42,518 nt of DNA from Syntrophomonadaceae bacterium (GCA_007130825.1 SLRT01000147.1:1-42518); one strand, 5' to 3'. Positions 34,264 to 42,518 are shown, counted from the first letter of the stretch. Numbers and translations are program-made. The notes: generated by a model from the letters alone, not told the origin.

Positions 34264-36525
34264 ATGCCAAAACTAACCGAACTGCTGCAGCAATGGAAAG
34301 ATGACCCTGCATTCATGAGCAATGTTACCCGCTGGTCAGTGGTCCCGGAATCAGAAGGCGATTATTATGATTTCCCGGACTACCTGGAGCCGCAACTGCA
34401 TGAAGCCTTAATGCGCCGCGGTATCGAAAAACTCTACAGCCACCAGGCAAAAGCGATCGATGCTGTACTTCAGGATAATAACGTGGTGGTGGTAACTCCC
34501 ACTGCTTCAGGAAAAACACTTTGTTATAACCTGCCCGTAATCAGTTCGTTGATCAGGGATTCATCAAGCCGCGCACTGTATCTTTTCCCGACAAAAGCGC
34601 TGTCACAGGACCAGGTAACCGAACTGCGTGAACTTACAGCAAACCTGGATACAAATCTTTATTGCCACACTTACGACGGGGATACCGAACCGGGCCTGCG
34701 GCAGGGAATTCGCCGCAGCGGACATATTGTAGTCACCAATCCGGACATGCTCCATTCGGCAATCTTACCCCACCACACCAAGTGGGTGCAACTCTTTCAG
34801 AACCTTAAATATATAGTCATCGATGAAATGCACCAGTATCGCGGTGTCTTCGGTAGTCACGTAGCCAATGTTATACGCCGCTTAAAGCGTATTTGCGCTT
34901 TCTATGGCTCCAACCCAAAATTTATATTATGTTCAGCTACAATCGCCAATCCCGGTGAATTAGCCGCACTATTGATCGAGGAACCACTGCAGGTTGTTGC
35001 TGAAAACGGCGCTCCGCAGGCTGAAAAACATTTTATCTTTTACAATCCACCTACGATTAACCCTGAACTGGGCTTGCGGCGAAGCTCGCTTTTAGAAGCA
35101 CAGGGCTTGGCCGGAGAACTTATCCGCAGAGACATACAAACCATTATCTTCACCCGCAGCCGGCTTGGTGTGGAAGTTCTCCTGACTTATTTACGCCAGG
35201 GTCTTAAGATAAGGCCCGGGGAAGATAGCGCTATTAAAGGCTACCGGGGCGGGTACCTGCCCCGTGAACGGCGGGCTATAGAAGAGGGACTGCGCCGTGG
35301 GACTGTCAAGGGAGTGATCAGCACCAACGCCCTGGAACTGGGGATAGACATCGGAGCCCTTGATGCCTGCCTGATGACCGGTTACCCGGGCAGCATTGCC
35401 AGTACCTGGCAGCAGGCCGGCCGCTCAGGGCGCCGCAGCGGCATTTCGTTGGCCGTATTAATCGCCAACAGTGAGCCGTTAAACCAGTACATCGTAGCCA
35501 ACCCGGATTATTTTTTCGGACGCACCCCTGAACGGGCCCTGGCTGATCCCGATAATCTGATCATCTTAACCAATCACGTGCGCTGCGCCGCCTTTGAACT
35601 GCCCTTTGACAAGTATGAACAGTTCGGCAGGGCCAATATAGGAGAAATCCTGCAGTTTCTCGAAGATGAAGATGTCCTTTATTTAAGCGATAACCGCTAC
35701 CACTGGATGGAAGACACCTATCCGGCGGAAGAAATCAGCCTGCGCAGCGCCACCCGGGAAAATGTGGTTATCGTCGATACTACAGACCGTCAGCCGCGGG
35801 TAATCGGGGAAGTCGATCGCTTCAGCGCCCCGATGCTGGTTCATGATGAAGCGATCTATATGCATGGCGGGAGACAGTTCCAGGTGGAAAAACTCGACTT
35901 TGAAGAGAAAAAAGCTTACGTGCGCCAGGTGGAGGTTAATTATTTTACTGATGCCAACCTCTCGGTTGATCTGAAAACCCTGGAGGTTTTTGAAGAGGAA
36001 TCTGGTAAAGTAAACAGAGCCTGGGGCGATGTCCGCATCAACGCCCTGGTTTCAATGTTCAAAAAAATACGTTTCAATACCCATGAAAACCTGGGCTCAG
36101 GACCGGTTGATCTGCCGGAAACCGAAATGCACACCACTGCTTTCTGGATCTCATTTCCCCCGGCTGCGCTCGAAAGTATGTCCTTATCAACAGTCCAGTC
36201 AGGCTTAATCGGCCTGGCCAATTTGCTTCCACAGGTGGCCGCATTTTTTCTGATGGGTGACCCGCGCGACCTGCACGCCGTAAGCCAGGTTAAAGCTCCT
36301 TTCACCGAACTGCCTACCCTTTTTCTTTACGATAACTTTCCCGGCGGTGTCGGTTACAGCGCAGAACTTTACCGCAGTTACCGGGAAATTATTCGTGCAG
36401 CCCGAAAAGTAATCTCGGATTGTCAATGCTTTGAAGGCTGTCCCTCCTGCATCGGGCCTGCTTACCAGGGCGGAGAACCCGGCAAACAGCAGGCTTTTCA
36501 ACTGATCGAGGTGATCCTGCAGTGA
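34264..36525 (+). CDS. mrfA: DEAD/DEAH-box helicase MrfA (YprA-like, DUF1998 C-terminus)
   Basis: The about 753-residue protein matches MrfA of Bacillus, a 3'-5' helicase that works with MrfB to repair mitomycin C damage. Helicase motifs are clear: Q-like region YSHQAKAIDAVL, Walker A VVTPTASGKTLCYN (about residue 80), DEMH box VIDEMHQYRGVFGS, SATIANP, and QQAGRSGRRSG. The C-terminal DUF1998 region has the four zinc Cys in CQCFEGCPSCIGPAY. ATG at 34264 has GGCGG at 12 nt upstream; the ATG at 34240 has no site. Its stop overlaps the mrfB start (GTGA). Confidence 0.92.
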   Translation: MPKLTELLQQWKDDPAFMSNVTRWSVVPESEGDYYDFPDYLEPQLHEALMRRGIEKLYSHQAKAIDAVLQDNNVVVVTPTASGKTLCYNLPVISSLIRDSSSRALYLFPTKALSQDQVTELRELTANLDTNLYCHTYDGDTEPGLRQGIRRSGHIVVTNPDMLHSAILPHHTKWVQLFQNLKYIVIDEMHQYRGVFGSHVANVIRRLKRICAFYGSNPKFILCSATIANPGELAALLIEEPLQVVAENGAPQAEKHFIFYNPPTINPELGLRRSSLLEAQGLAGELIRRDIQTIIFTRSRLGVEVLLTYLRQGLKIRPGEDSAIKGYRGGYLPRERRAIEEGLRRGTVKGVISTNALELGIDIGALDACLMTGYPGSIASTWQQAGRSGRRSGISLAVLIANSEPLNQYIVANPDYFFGRTPERALADPDNLIILTNHVRCAAFELPFDKYEQFGRANIGEILQFLEDEDVLYLSDNRYHWMEDTYPAEEISLRSATRENVVIVDTTDRQPRVIGEVDRFSAPMLVHDEAIYMHGGRQFQVEKLDFEEKKAYVRQVEVNYFTDANLSVDLKTLEVFEEESGKVNRAWGDVRINALVSMFKKIRFNTHENLGSGPVDLPETEMHTTAFWISFPPAALESMSLSTVQSGLIGLANLLPQVAAFFLMGDPRDLHAVSQVKAPFTELPTLFLYDNFPGGVGYSAELYRSYREIIRAARKVISDCQCFEGCPSCIGPAYQGGEPGKQQAFQLIEVILQ

Positions 36526-37760
36526 AAAGAGATTTAAGTTCCCGTCTTTCCGCACTGCGTAGTACAGGAGAGTTCAAAACAGGGCGGCAAATGGCTGATG
36601 CACTTGAAAAAGAGAACGGAATTGATCTATTTCCCGGTGAAGGACGGGAAGAAGAAACAGACTTCGGACGCTGTTATCTGCGTGAACTAAGATTCCCCCT
36701 GGGCCATCAACACGGCAGTAATACGCTTTCCGGGATCCTAACCTGCTGCGGACCGGAATTGTCCCTGACCGCCCGGGACGATCGGCTGAGTAACTTTGAC
36801 CCACGAAACTCAATTTTTCTCGATATTGAAACCACCGGCCTGGCCGGAGGCACCGGCACCTGGGCATTCCTGATTGGAATAGGCTGGATTGAGAAAAATT
36901 ATTTTCTCCTGCGCCAGTATTTTCTGCGCCGCCCTGCTGAAGAAAAGGCGCTATTAAATCATTTTGTCGCTGCAACAAGCGGTTTTTTAACCATAATAAC
37001 TTTTAACGGCAAACAATTCGACCTGCCGTTAATAAAAACCCGTCAGATGCTTGCCGGTTTCGAACCTATAGAACCCCGGCAGCACCTCGACCTTCTGCAG
37101 TGCGCACGGACCCTCTGGAAGAAAAGGCTGGCTTCCCGCTCTCTGCATTCGCTGGAAGAAGTTTTGTTAAACTTAAAACGTGATGATGATATCCCCGGGG
37201 CGGAAATACCTGCCGTTTACTTCAACTATTTACGTCGGGGAGAAACTGAACTTCTAAAAAAAGTATTTCACCACAATGTCCTTGATATCCTTTCAATGGT
37301 CACCCTCTTAGAAAAGGTCTACCGCACATCTGCCGGCCAGCTGGTAAAGCACCCCGCCGAATTGCTGGCCTTAGGCTCCCTTTGCCTTGAAACAGGCCGC
37401 TTCAGTGAAGGAATCAACTACCTGCGCGAAGCTTCGAATAGCGCACCAAACCCTCTGGCTGAAGAAGCAGCCCTGAAACTTGCCTTACATTTCAAACGGC
37501 AGGGCAACTGGGAGGAAGCAATAAAAATCTGGGAGGAATCAGCTGGAACCAACCCGGTTAATTCACCGGCAATCGTCGAGTTAGCCAAATATTATGAGCA
37601 TCAATGCGGTGAATACGACAAGGCTTTGGAATTAACTGAAAAAGCGCTCGCTCGGGCTAGAAACAACCGCAACAACCTGCCTGCCTGCAGCAGTGAGCTG
37701 AACCCCGAAGCTCTTAAGCACCGGTGGAACAGGTTAAACAGGCGCCAGCTCTCTGATTAA
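36522..37760 (+). CDS. mrfB: Exonuclease MrfB (YprB-like ribonuclease H fold, TPR C-terminus)
   Basis: The 412-residue protein is the partner of MrfA. It contains a DEDD-type exonuclease fold with SIFLDIETTGLAGGTGTWAF (about residues 90-109, catalytic Asp-Ile-Glu), ITFNGKQFDLPLI (about 160), and HNVLDILSMV (about 246, catalytic Asp), then TPR-like helices (about 280-395, WEEAIKIWEES). The start is GTG overlapping the mrfA stop, with GAGGTGAT 6 nt upstream. Its stop shares TTAA with the convergent feoB. Confidence 0.9.
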   Translation: MKRDLSSRLSALRSTGEFKTGRQMADALEKENGIDLFPGEGREEETDFGRCYLRELRFPLGHQHGSNTLSGILTCCGPELSLTARDDRLSNFDPRNSIFLDIETTGLAGGTGTWAFLIGIGWIEKNYFLLRQYFLRRPAEEKALLNHFVAATSGFLTIITFNGKQFDLPLIKTRQMLAGFEPIEPRQHLDLLQCARTLWKKRLASRSLHSLEEVLLNLKRDDDIPGAEIPAVYFNYLRRGETELLKKVFHHNVLDILSMVTLLEKVYRTSAGQLVKHPAELLALGSLCLETGRFSEGINYLREASNSAPNPLAEEAALKLALHFKRQGNWEEAIKIWEESAGTNPVNSPAIVELAKYYEHQCGEYDKALELTEKALARARNNRNNLPACSSELNPEALKHRWNRLNRRQLSD

Positions 37761-39586
37761 GCTGCATCATCCAGATCAGAAAGTTCCCGGCGATCCGAAG
37801 TGCTGCCCAATACCAGGGGCAAGACTATACTTAGAACAACCAGTCCGGCTGCCAGGTATGCAGCAGGAATTATTGTATCCAACAGAAGATTAAGGATAAA
37901 TCCTGCTGAAAAAGCAGTTACCACCATGATTACCGCCGCTTTGAACATATCAACGATACCCATCTCCTTAACCATTACCGTAAAAGTGGCAGCGCAGGGG
38001 AAATAGGCTGCCAGCACCACAGCACCGACAACAAACTGCCGGGCGCTCAAACCCAGGGGCACCAGCATAGCCACGGCCACGTCTTTGCGCAAAAATCCAA
38101 TTAGTAAAGTTGAAACCGCTTCCCCGGGCAGGCCCAGCATCCCCTGAACTATGGGGGCAAATAATATGCCAAGATAATCGATAATCCCGAGCGTGTAAAG
38201 TATATTGACAACCAGGATGCCACCAAGGATATACGGCGTTGCATGTATAAGAAAACCTTTGATGCGCATGCCCAGCTTTTTGGCCTGCGCTTTCAGGCTG
38301 GGCACACGGTAAGGAGGTATTTCCACGACCATAGAAGGAGTGTAGCCGGGCATAACCCGATCGATAATCAGCCCCAGGACTACCCAGATAAAAAAGAGAG
38401 AAGCAAAAACCACTGCCAGGTAAGCACCGCCAAAACGACCTACCAGGCCGATAATTAGTGCAAGTTGAGCCATGCAGGGCACGGCCACTGCCATCAGGGT
38501 GCAGGTTATAAACCTTTCCCGGCGGCTTTCCAGGTTACGGGCCGCCAATGCGGCCGGAACATTACAGCCAAAACCCAACACCATGGGAATAATTGAATAA
38601 CCATGCAAACCCAGCCGGTGCAGACTGCGGTCAACCATGACAGCAAGGCGGGGTAGATAACCCGAATCTTCAAGAAACCCGAGCACCAGGTAAAAAACAG
38701 CCAGAAAAGGAAGAACTACTCCCAGTTCGACAAAGACACCGGTAGTTAAGACTCCCAGCGATTCCTCAAAATCAACTGCGCCGTCTATTAGTTGCCCAAT
38801 TAAAACATTATGTAAAAAACCGCCGCCTCCCAGAAATTCGCTGAGATACATCAATAGCGATTCATAAACGCCTTTGAAAACATAATCGTCTATAAATTCA
38901 TGAAGTAATTCGCCCAGGCCAATTACCAACTGAAAAGCCAAAAACAGAACCACCCCGGCAATAGGAATGCCGGTCAAAGGCTTCAAACTGGCATCCTGCA
39001 GACTTTCCAGCCAGCTGTGATGACGATGAACAACCGTTTGCACTTTTCCAATTAGATCACCGATGTACGACCAACGATCAGAAATATTTAATGGAATTTT
39101 ACTTCTATTCACCGATAATGACAACGAATCGACAAGTTCTTTTAAACCTTCACCGCTGACTGCAACAGTTGATATAACCGGAATACCCAAAAGCGATTCC
39201 AATTTATCAACATCAATTCGCACCCCCTTGTGACCGGCTTCGTCAGTCATATTCAGGGCTAAGATTATCGGCACATCTCTTTCCAGAAGTTCAGTTGTTA
39301 AAAACAGGTTTCGCTCCAGGTTTGTGGCATCTACTACATTAACTACTATATCGGCTTTGTCAACCAGGTTTGAAGCGACTTCTTCCACTTTTGAAGTAGG
39401 TTCAAGGCTATAAGTTCCCGGAGCATCAAGAACTTCGAAGGATTCGGTTTCTGTATTTAGCTGTCCCCGGGTAAATTCAACAGTAGTTCCCGAGTAATTG
39501 GAGATCATCACTTTCGAACCGGTTAGCTGAGAGAAAATTACACTTTTCCCGACATTCGGGTTACCGGCCAGGACTATTCGTTTCAA
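37757..39586 (-). CDS. feoB: Ferrous iron transport protein B
   Basis: FeoB imports Fe2+ under anoxic conditions. The 609-residue protein has an N-terminal G domain (GNPNVGKS at residues 8-15, DAPGTYSL, NMTD) and a membrane part with two gate domains and about eight helices, including LGFGCNVPAALAARN, the conserved Cys-containing Gate motif. TTG start with GGAGG 9 nt upstream. It overlaps feoA by 26 bp, so the two are translationally linked. It is shorter than Escherichia FeoB but within the family range. No feoC was seen. Confidence 0.94.
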   Translation of the reverse strand: MKRIVLAGNPNVGKSVIFSQLTGSKVMISNYSGTTVEFTRGQLNTETESFEVLDAPGTYSLEPTSKVEEVASNLVDKADIVVNVVDATNLERNLFLTTELLERDVPIILALNMTDEAGHKGVRIDVDKLESLLGIPVISTVAVSGEGLKELVDSLSLSVNRSKIPLNISDRWSYIGDLIGKVQTVVHRHHSWLESLQDASLKPLTGIPIAGVVLFLAFQLVIGLGELLHEFIDDYVFKGVYESLLMYLSEFLGGGGFLHNVLIGQLIDGAVDFEESLGVLTTGVFVELGVVLPFLAVFYLVLGFLEDSGYLPRLAVMVDRSLHRLGLHGYSIIPMVLGFGCNVPAALAARNLESRRERFITCTLMAVAVPCMAQLALIIGLVGRFGGAYLAVVFASLFFIWVVLGLIIDRVMPGYTPSMVVEIPPYRVPSLKAQAKKLGMRIKGFLIHATPYILGGILVVNILYTLGIIDYLGILFAPIVQGMLGLPGEAVSTLLIGFLRKDVAVAMLVPLGLSARQFVVGAVVLAAYFPCAATFTVMVKEMGIVDMFKAAVIMVVTAFSAGFILNLLLDTIIPAAYLAAGLVVLSIVLPLVLGSTSDRRELSDLDDAA

Positions 39587-39818
39587 TATTGTCTACCTCC
39601 ACTACTATGCGTATTGCTTTACCGTAACCGACTGCAACTTGAAAATTATCGACATTTATTGTCACCGGCCCACGCTTAAAAATCGAACTGATCTTTTTTA
39701 TCCGTTTACCTTCCCGTAAACCGATCTGGTTTAATTTTGCAGTAAAACCGGGCCCTCCACGAATTAAGGAAATAATTCCGGATTGACCGGCCTTCATTTC
39801 CACCAGAGAAACATTCAT
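39561..39818 (-). CDS. feoA: Ferrous iron transport protein A
   Basis: The 85-residue SH3-like FeoA protein supports FeoB. Typical features are the early L/I pattern KAGQSGIISLIRGG, GFTAKLNQIGLREGKRIKKI and VGYGKAIRIVVE near the C-terminus. The ATG is preceded by GGGGGTG. It lies between the DtxR-family gene (22-bp gap) and feoB (26-bp overlap), the usual iron operon order. Confidence 0.92.
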   Translation of the reverse strand: MNVSLVEMKAGQSGIISLIRGGPGFTAKLNQIGLREGKRIKKISSIFKRGPVTINVDNFQVAVGYGKAIRIVVEVDNIETNSPGR

Positions 39819-39840
39819 AACCTGTCACCCCCATAACGGA

Positions 39841-40281
39841 TCATCTAAAGTCATCCCGCCAGTTTAGCTCCTTTTTTAATCCGGAATCGATATCCTGTTC
39901 CAGTAAGAATTGCAGCAGTTTCTCAAAAGTTTCACCGCTTAAATCATGTTCCATCAAACAGGCATCATTTTCTGCCGCTTTTGGAGAGACTCCGAGCACC
40001 TGGGTCAAGAAGCCGTAAATTATTTTATGTTTATGCCTTACCTTCATCGCATAATGCCGGCCTTCTTCCGTCAATTCGACCGGGCCATAACGATCCTGCC
40101 TGATCAGGCCTTTTTCTTTTAATATGGCAAGTCCCTGTATAACACTGGGCTTGGCAATATCCAGGCGATCAGCTATATCAGTAACCCGGGCCGTCTTATT
40201 TTCCTGAATTAAGTTTAAAATGACCTCCAGATAATCCTGCAGTGAAGAAGTAACCGGCAAGGACTTAATCAACAAGACCAC
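39841..40281 (-). CDS. DtxR-family metal-dependent transcriptional regulator
   Basis: The 146-residue protein has an N-terminal winged helix (SLQDYLEVILNLIQENKTAR and TDIADRLDIAKPSVIQGLAI) and a metal-binding dimerisation domain with VRHKHKIIYGFLTQVL and ENDACLMEHDLS (His, Glu and Cys ligands). It lacks the C-terminal SH3 domain, as in MntR and short DtxR proteins. It is first in an operon with feoA and feoB, so ferrous iron is the likely co-repressor. The start is uncertain among GTG 40281 and TTG 40275 or 40272; AAGGCGG overlaps the first, favouring the last two. Confidence 0.9.
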   Translation of the reverse strand: MVLLIKSLPVTSSLQDYLEVILNLIQENKTARVTDIADRLDIAKPSVIQGLAILKEKGLIRQDRYGPVELTEEGRHYAMKVRHKHKIIYGFLTQVLGVSPKAAENDACLMEHDLSGETFEKLLQFLLEQDIDSGLKKELNWRDDFR

Positions 40282-40326
40282 CGCCTTATAATCTGTTTAA
40301 CTTAGACAACCGGATAAAAAAATTAA

Positions 40327-40346
40327 ATGTTAGGCATATCTAACAT
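40327..40346 (-). promoter_or_regulatory. Probable DtxR-family operator overlapping the transcription start
   Basis: ATGTTAG-N6-CTAACAT is a perfect 20-bp dyad (7-bp arms) just downstream of the -10 box of the dtxR-feoA-feoB promoter. Its TTAGG/CTAA core resembles DtxR and IdeR boxes. Binding would block transcription, giving autoregulation by Fe2+. Confidence 0.65.
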
Positions 40347-40350
40347 ATTA

Positions 40351-40379
40351 AATATAACATTTCATCCTGCGCATGTCAA
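40351..40379 (-). promoter_or_regulatory. Strong sigma-A promoter of the dtxR-feoA-feoB operon
   Basis: On the minus strand a perfect TTGACA (40379-40374) and TATATT (40356-40351) are 17 nt apart. The start site falls near 40344, inside the dyad operator. Confidence 0.75.
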
Positions 40380-40475
40380 TATATAAATGAAAGTTATACC
40401 CAAGAATAAAATAATGGTGTATATTAGGAAACAAACCTGATCAATAGCAGGTTCGGAGGTGCAATTTTTCGGGCA

Positions 40476-40511
40476 ATGGAAAACCCAAGTTTAACTGGCA
40501 AGTCAAAATGA
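40476..40511 (+). CDS. Possible 11-codon upstream ORF coupled to the MFS gene
   Basis: ATG at 40476 opens MENPSLTGKSK and ends at TGA 40509-40511, overlapping the MFS start as ATGA. A GGAGG lies upstream at 40455-40459, about 16 nt before its ATG, whereas the MFS ATG itself has no evident Shine-Dalgarno. Coupled translation is plausible. It could also be chance. Confidence 0.35.
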   Translation: MENPSLTGKSK

Positions 40512-41686
40512 AAGATACAACCAAATATCGCAGAAATGCTTTGTTGTTAATACCAATCTACCTGATCGTATTCAGCGCTTTCTTTGACACCCATGCTCAG
40601 ATGCCGGTGCTTGCGCCCTATACTCTTACCTTTGGGGCAACCCCCTTCATGTTAGGCCTGGTGGTTGGCTCTTATTCAATTTTTAATATCTTCGGTAACT
40701 TTGCCGGAGGTATGGTTATCGACAAAAAGAGCTGGCAGTATCCGCTTTTAGTCGGTCTGATTGGTGTTTCTTTTGCCCTGTTATTCTATACTCAGGCTAC
40801 GAGCGCATATCACCTGGTCATTATCCGGGCCGGACACGGATTAATGGGAGGGTTTTTAGTTCCCGCCTCCCTGGCCTGCCTGACCATAAATGAAGAGGGC
40901 GGCTCTTCCCGTGATCTGCGCCTTGCTCTGTTTGGAGCCACAATCGGCCTGGCAGCAGTAACCGGTCCCCTGTTTGCCGGTATTATCGCAAACCAATTGG
41001 GTTTTCATGCAGTATATTACAGCCTGGCCATGCTGATGACCGCTGCTGTAGTAATCGCTTTATGGTTAATCAAAAAACAGGCTTCCCGCAGCGAATACTT
41101 CATTTCACCACCGATTTCCAGCAAATTGATATTGGCCAGAGCGAAACTGCAAGGAGCATTCATTTTTGCCCTGGGAACAATGGGATCCACCGGAACACTG
41201 GCTTCGTTTTTACCTACCCGTGCTCAATCGCTGGGTTTAGATCACGCTCAAACCGGCATGTTGTTTACATCTTTCGCCCTAACGGCTGTAATTATCCAGA
41301 TATCCTGGCCGAGGATGCTAAAACCATTGATTAAAGGAAACTTTCGTGGCTGTGCGACGGGACTGCTGTTCATCCTGGGAGCTTTAATCCTTGCTGCTGT
41401 TTCTAACACCTCTACAGGACTTTATATCGCTCTAATCATCTATGGCTTCGGCTTCGGCTTATCATTCCAGGGCATGCTCGGCCTGGTTATGGAAAACTCT
41501 CATCCGGCCTGGCGGGGCCGGGCAATCGGTATTTTTTTTGCCGCTTACTCACTTGGAGTAGCCCTGCTGCCTCCCATAAGCGGTTTGATTTGGCAGCACC
41601 TACCGGTCATATTTCCCTTTTATACCTCAGCCGCAGCAGCCCTTCTCAGCCTGATTGCCGGTAAAATACTTTGCACAAAACAATGA
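40508..41686 (+). CDS. Major facilitator superfamily (MFS) transporter
   Basis: The 392-residue protein has about twelve membrane helices, with an MFS motif-A-like loop (GNFAGGMVIDKKSWQYPLL, about residues 60-78) after helix 2 and the RAGHGLMGGFLVPA segment of helix 4. The second half, from about residue 205, repeats the layout. It lies divergently from the iron-regulated dtxR operon, and shares the gap that holds the DtxR-like dyad. Substrate is not evident; sugar, drug and nutrient carriers are all possible. Confidence 0.9.
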   Translation: MKDTTKYRRNALLLIPIYLIVFSAFFDTHAQMPVLAPYTLTFGATPFMLGLVVGSYSIFNIFGNFAGGMVIDKKSWQYPLLVGLIGVSFALLFYTQATSAYHLVIIRAGHGLMGGFLVPASLACLTINEEGGSSRDLRLALFGATIGLAAVTGPLFAGIIANQLGFHAVYYSLAMLMTAAVVIALWLIKKQASRSEYFISPPISSKLILARAKLQGAFIFALGTMGSTGTLASFLPTRAQSLGLDHAQTGMLFTSFALTAVIIQISWPRMLKPLIKGNFRGCATGLLFILGALILAAVSNTSTGLYIALIIYGFGFGLSFQGMLGLVMENSHPAWRGRAIGIFFAAYSLGVALLPPISGLIWQHLPVIFPFYTSAAAALLSLIAGKILCTKQ

Positions 41687-41754
41687 AATATGTAGTGATT
41701 CTAAAGTAAGACAACTTGCCAGGGACATAGCTTAAAGTTCAATCAAGAACAAAA

Positions 41755-41782
41755 AAACTCCCACCGCTATAGATGGGAGTTT
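41755..41782. terminator. Bidirectional intrinsic terminator between MFS and msrB genes
   Basis: AAACTCCCA (41755-41763) and TGGGAGTTT (41774-41782) form a perfect 9-bp stem with a 10-nt loop. An A-run precedes it and TTTAATTTT follows it, so it can terminate both converging transcripts. Confidence 0.88.
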
Positions 41783-41799
41783 AATTTTCACCTTGCTTG

Positions 41800-42435
41800 T
41801 TATTGATCAAAAAGCTCTAAGTACTGGCCATAGCCTTTTTCCTCAAGCTTGTCCTTTGGTATAAAGTCCAGGGCCGCAGAATTAATACAATAACGCTTGC
41901 CGGTCGGTTCAGGTCCGTCATCAAAGAGGTGACCCAGGTGCGAATCTGCTTCCTTGCTCCGCACTTCGGTGCGCTTCATGCCATAGCTCAAATCCTCTTT
42001 TTCCACGATATTATCTTCATCGATCGGCCTGGTGTAGCTGGGCCAGCCAGTACCGGAATCAAATTTATCCTTGGAGCTGAAGAGAGGTTCACCGGAAACA
42101 ATATCCACATAGATCCCTTCTTCTTTATGATCCCAATACTTGTTGTCAAACGGCGGTTCAGTGCCATCTTCCTGGGTAACGGTATATTGCATCTCTGTCA
42201 AACAATCACGCAATTCGTCCATTTCTTCATCTCCCCTGATTTCTTCTGCTCCTTCCTCCCCACCCTGATCTTGCAGTTGATCCGGTTCACTCACGATGCT
42301 TTCCAGGTCACAACCGGCAGCCGCAACGAGCAACCCGGCAACCAGAAGTAGCAGTATAAAGTTCTTATAGTTATAGTTGGCGGCATCTTCTCTAGCAGTA
42401 TATTTATTCCTGCAGTTCCTTTTCAACCCTAACAT
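41800..42435 (-). CDS. msrB: Lipoprotein peptide-methionine (R)-S-oxide reductase
   Basis: MsrB repairs oxidised methionine (R-sulfoxide). The 211-residue protein has a lipoprotein signal with lipobox AAAGC (Cys about residue 42), an acidic linker (about 43-75), then the MsrB domain: [39 protein letters not shown], and [19 protein letters not shown] (catalytic Cys in RYCINSAA, about residue 181). The zinc-binding CxxC pairs of many MsrB proteins are absent. The n-region before the hydrophobic stretch is unusually long (26 residues); a TTG start at 42426 is an alternative. It is predicted to act on the outer face of the membrane. Confidence 0.92.
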   Translation of the reverse strand: MLGLKRNCRNKYTAREDAANYNYKNFILLLLVAGLLVAAAGCDLESIVSEPDQLQDQGGEEGAEEIRGDEEMDELRDCLTEMQYTVTQEDGTEPPFDNKYWDHKEEGIYVDIVSGEPLFSSKDKFDSGTGWPSYTRPIDEDNIVEKEDLSYGMKRTEVRSKEADSHLGHLFDDGPEPTGKRYCINSAALDFIPKDKLEEKGYGQYLELFDQ

Positions 42436-42518
42436 CCTTTCAAAAGCAAAATGTCCGTTGATATGGCGAGCTTTCTTTTTTGGGTGCAGAAAGGGACAAA
42501 TCGCTTTTTTTTATATAA
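42436..42518. other. Window end, no feature seen
   Basis: The last 83 bases are A/T-rich and should hold the msrB promoter (minus strand). No clear -35/-10 pair was recognised and no coding frame is evident. Confidence 0.4.

Noticed and set aside
1-42518. tRNA, rRNA, insertion sequence or prophage genes
   Set aside because: No cloverleaf, transposase, integrase or phage structural protein was recognised on either strand.

Overview
The window looks like a compact chromosomal segment from a low-to-moderate G+C, anaerobic Gram-positive bacterium of the Clostridia (Bacillota) type. This rests on Bacillota-style Shine-Dalgarno sequences (AAGGAGG), frequent TTG/GTG starts, a MrfA/MrfB (YprA/YprB) pair, DtxR-FeoA-FeoB, an OpuC-type betaine transporter, and many Fe-S, radical SAM and corrinoid proteins. 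A complete Lnt homologue is unusual for such an organism. I cannot name the species. No rRNA, tRNA, CRISPR, prophage or insertion sequence was seen.

Layout. 1-7.8 kb: envelope and export functions: a partial zinc-ribbon gene, a DUF4349 lipoprotein, Lnt, and a minus-strand run tatA-tatA-tatC-mobA-cofE-like, then PAP2 phosphatase and a DUF2007 protein. 8-16 kb: QueG, an M50 protease with CBS domains, two pairs of half-sized membrane proteins, an amidase, GalU and a zinc alcohol dehydrogenase. 16.1-26 kb: a continuous minus-strand cluster for uptake and corrinoid-dependent demethylation of a quaternary amine such as glycine betaine. It holds two MttB-superfamily methyltransferases without pyrrolysine, one corrinoid protein, a SAM-dependent methyltransferase, a four-gene OpuC-type ABC transporter and a CBS protein. 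26.4-33.8 kb: CDF transporter, a glutaredoxin-like protein, NadE, MnmG, a YhcC-like radical SAM protein and a ferredoxin-type protein. 34.2-42.5 kb: MrfA-MrfB, FeoB-FeoA-DtxR, an MFS transporter and a lipoprotein MsrB.

Three items stand out. (1) The glutaredoxin-like gene at about 27.5 kb appears to continue through an in-frame TGA read as selenocysteine, followed by two residues and a real stop, with a bacterial SECIS-like hairpin at the right distance. This fits the Uxx-star selenoprotein family. (2) The first MttB-family gene of the methylamine cluster has a ~150-nt leader with a promoter, several hairpins and an intrinsic terminator, which looks like an attenuator or riboswitch of unknown class. 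(3) In the same leader a perfect 8-bp hairpin sits between a strong Shine-Dalgarno and the TTG start, so that folding would restore normal spacing.

Convergent genes repeatedly share a 4-bp TTAA at their stops, and most operonic genes abut or overlap, so real intergenic DNA is scarce. The few longer gaps hold recognisable promoters, dyads and terminators, which are listed below.
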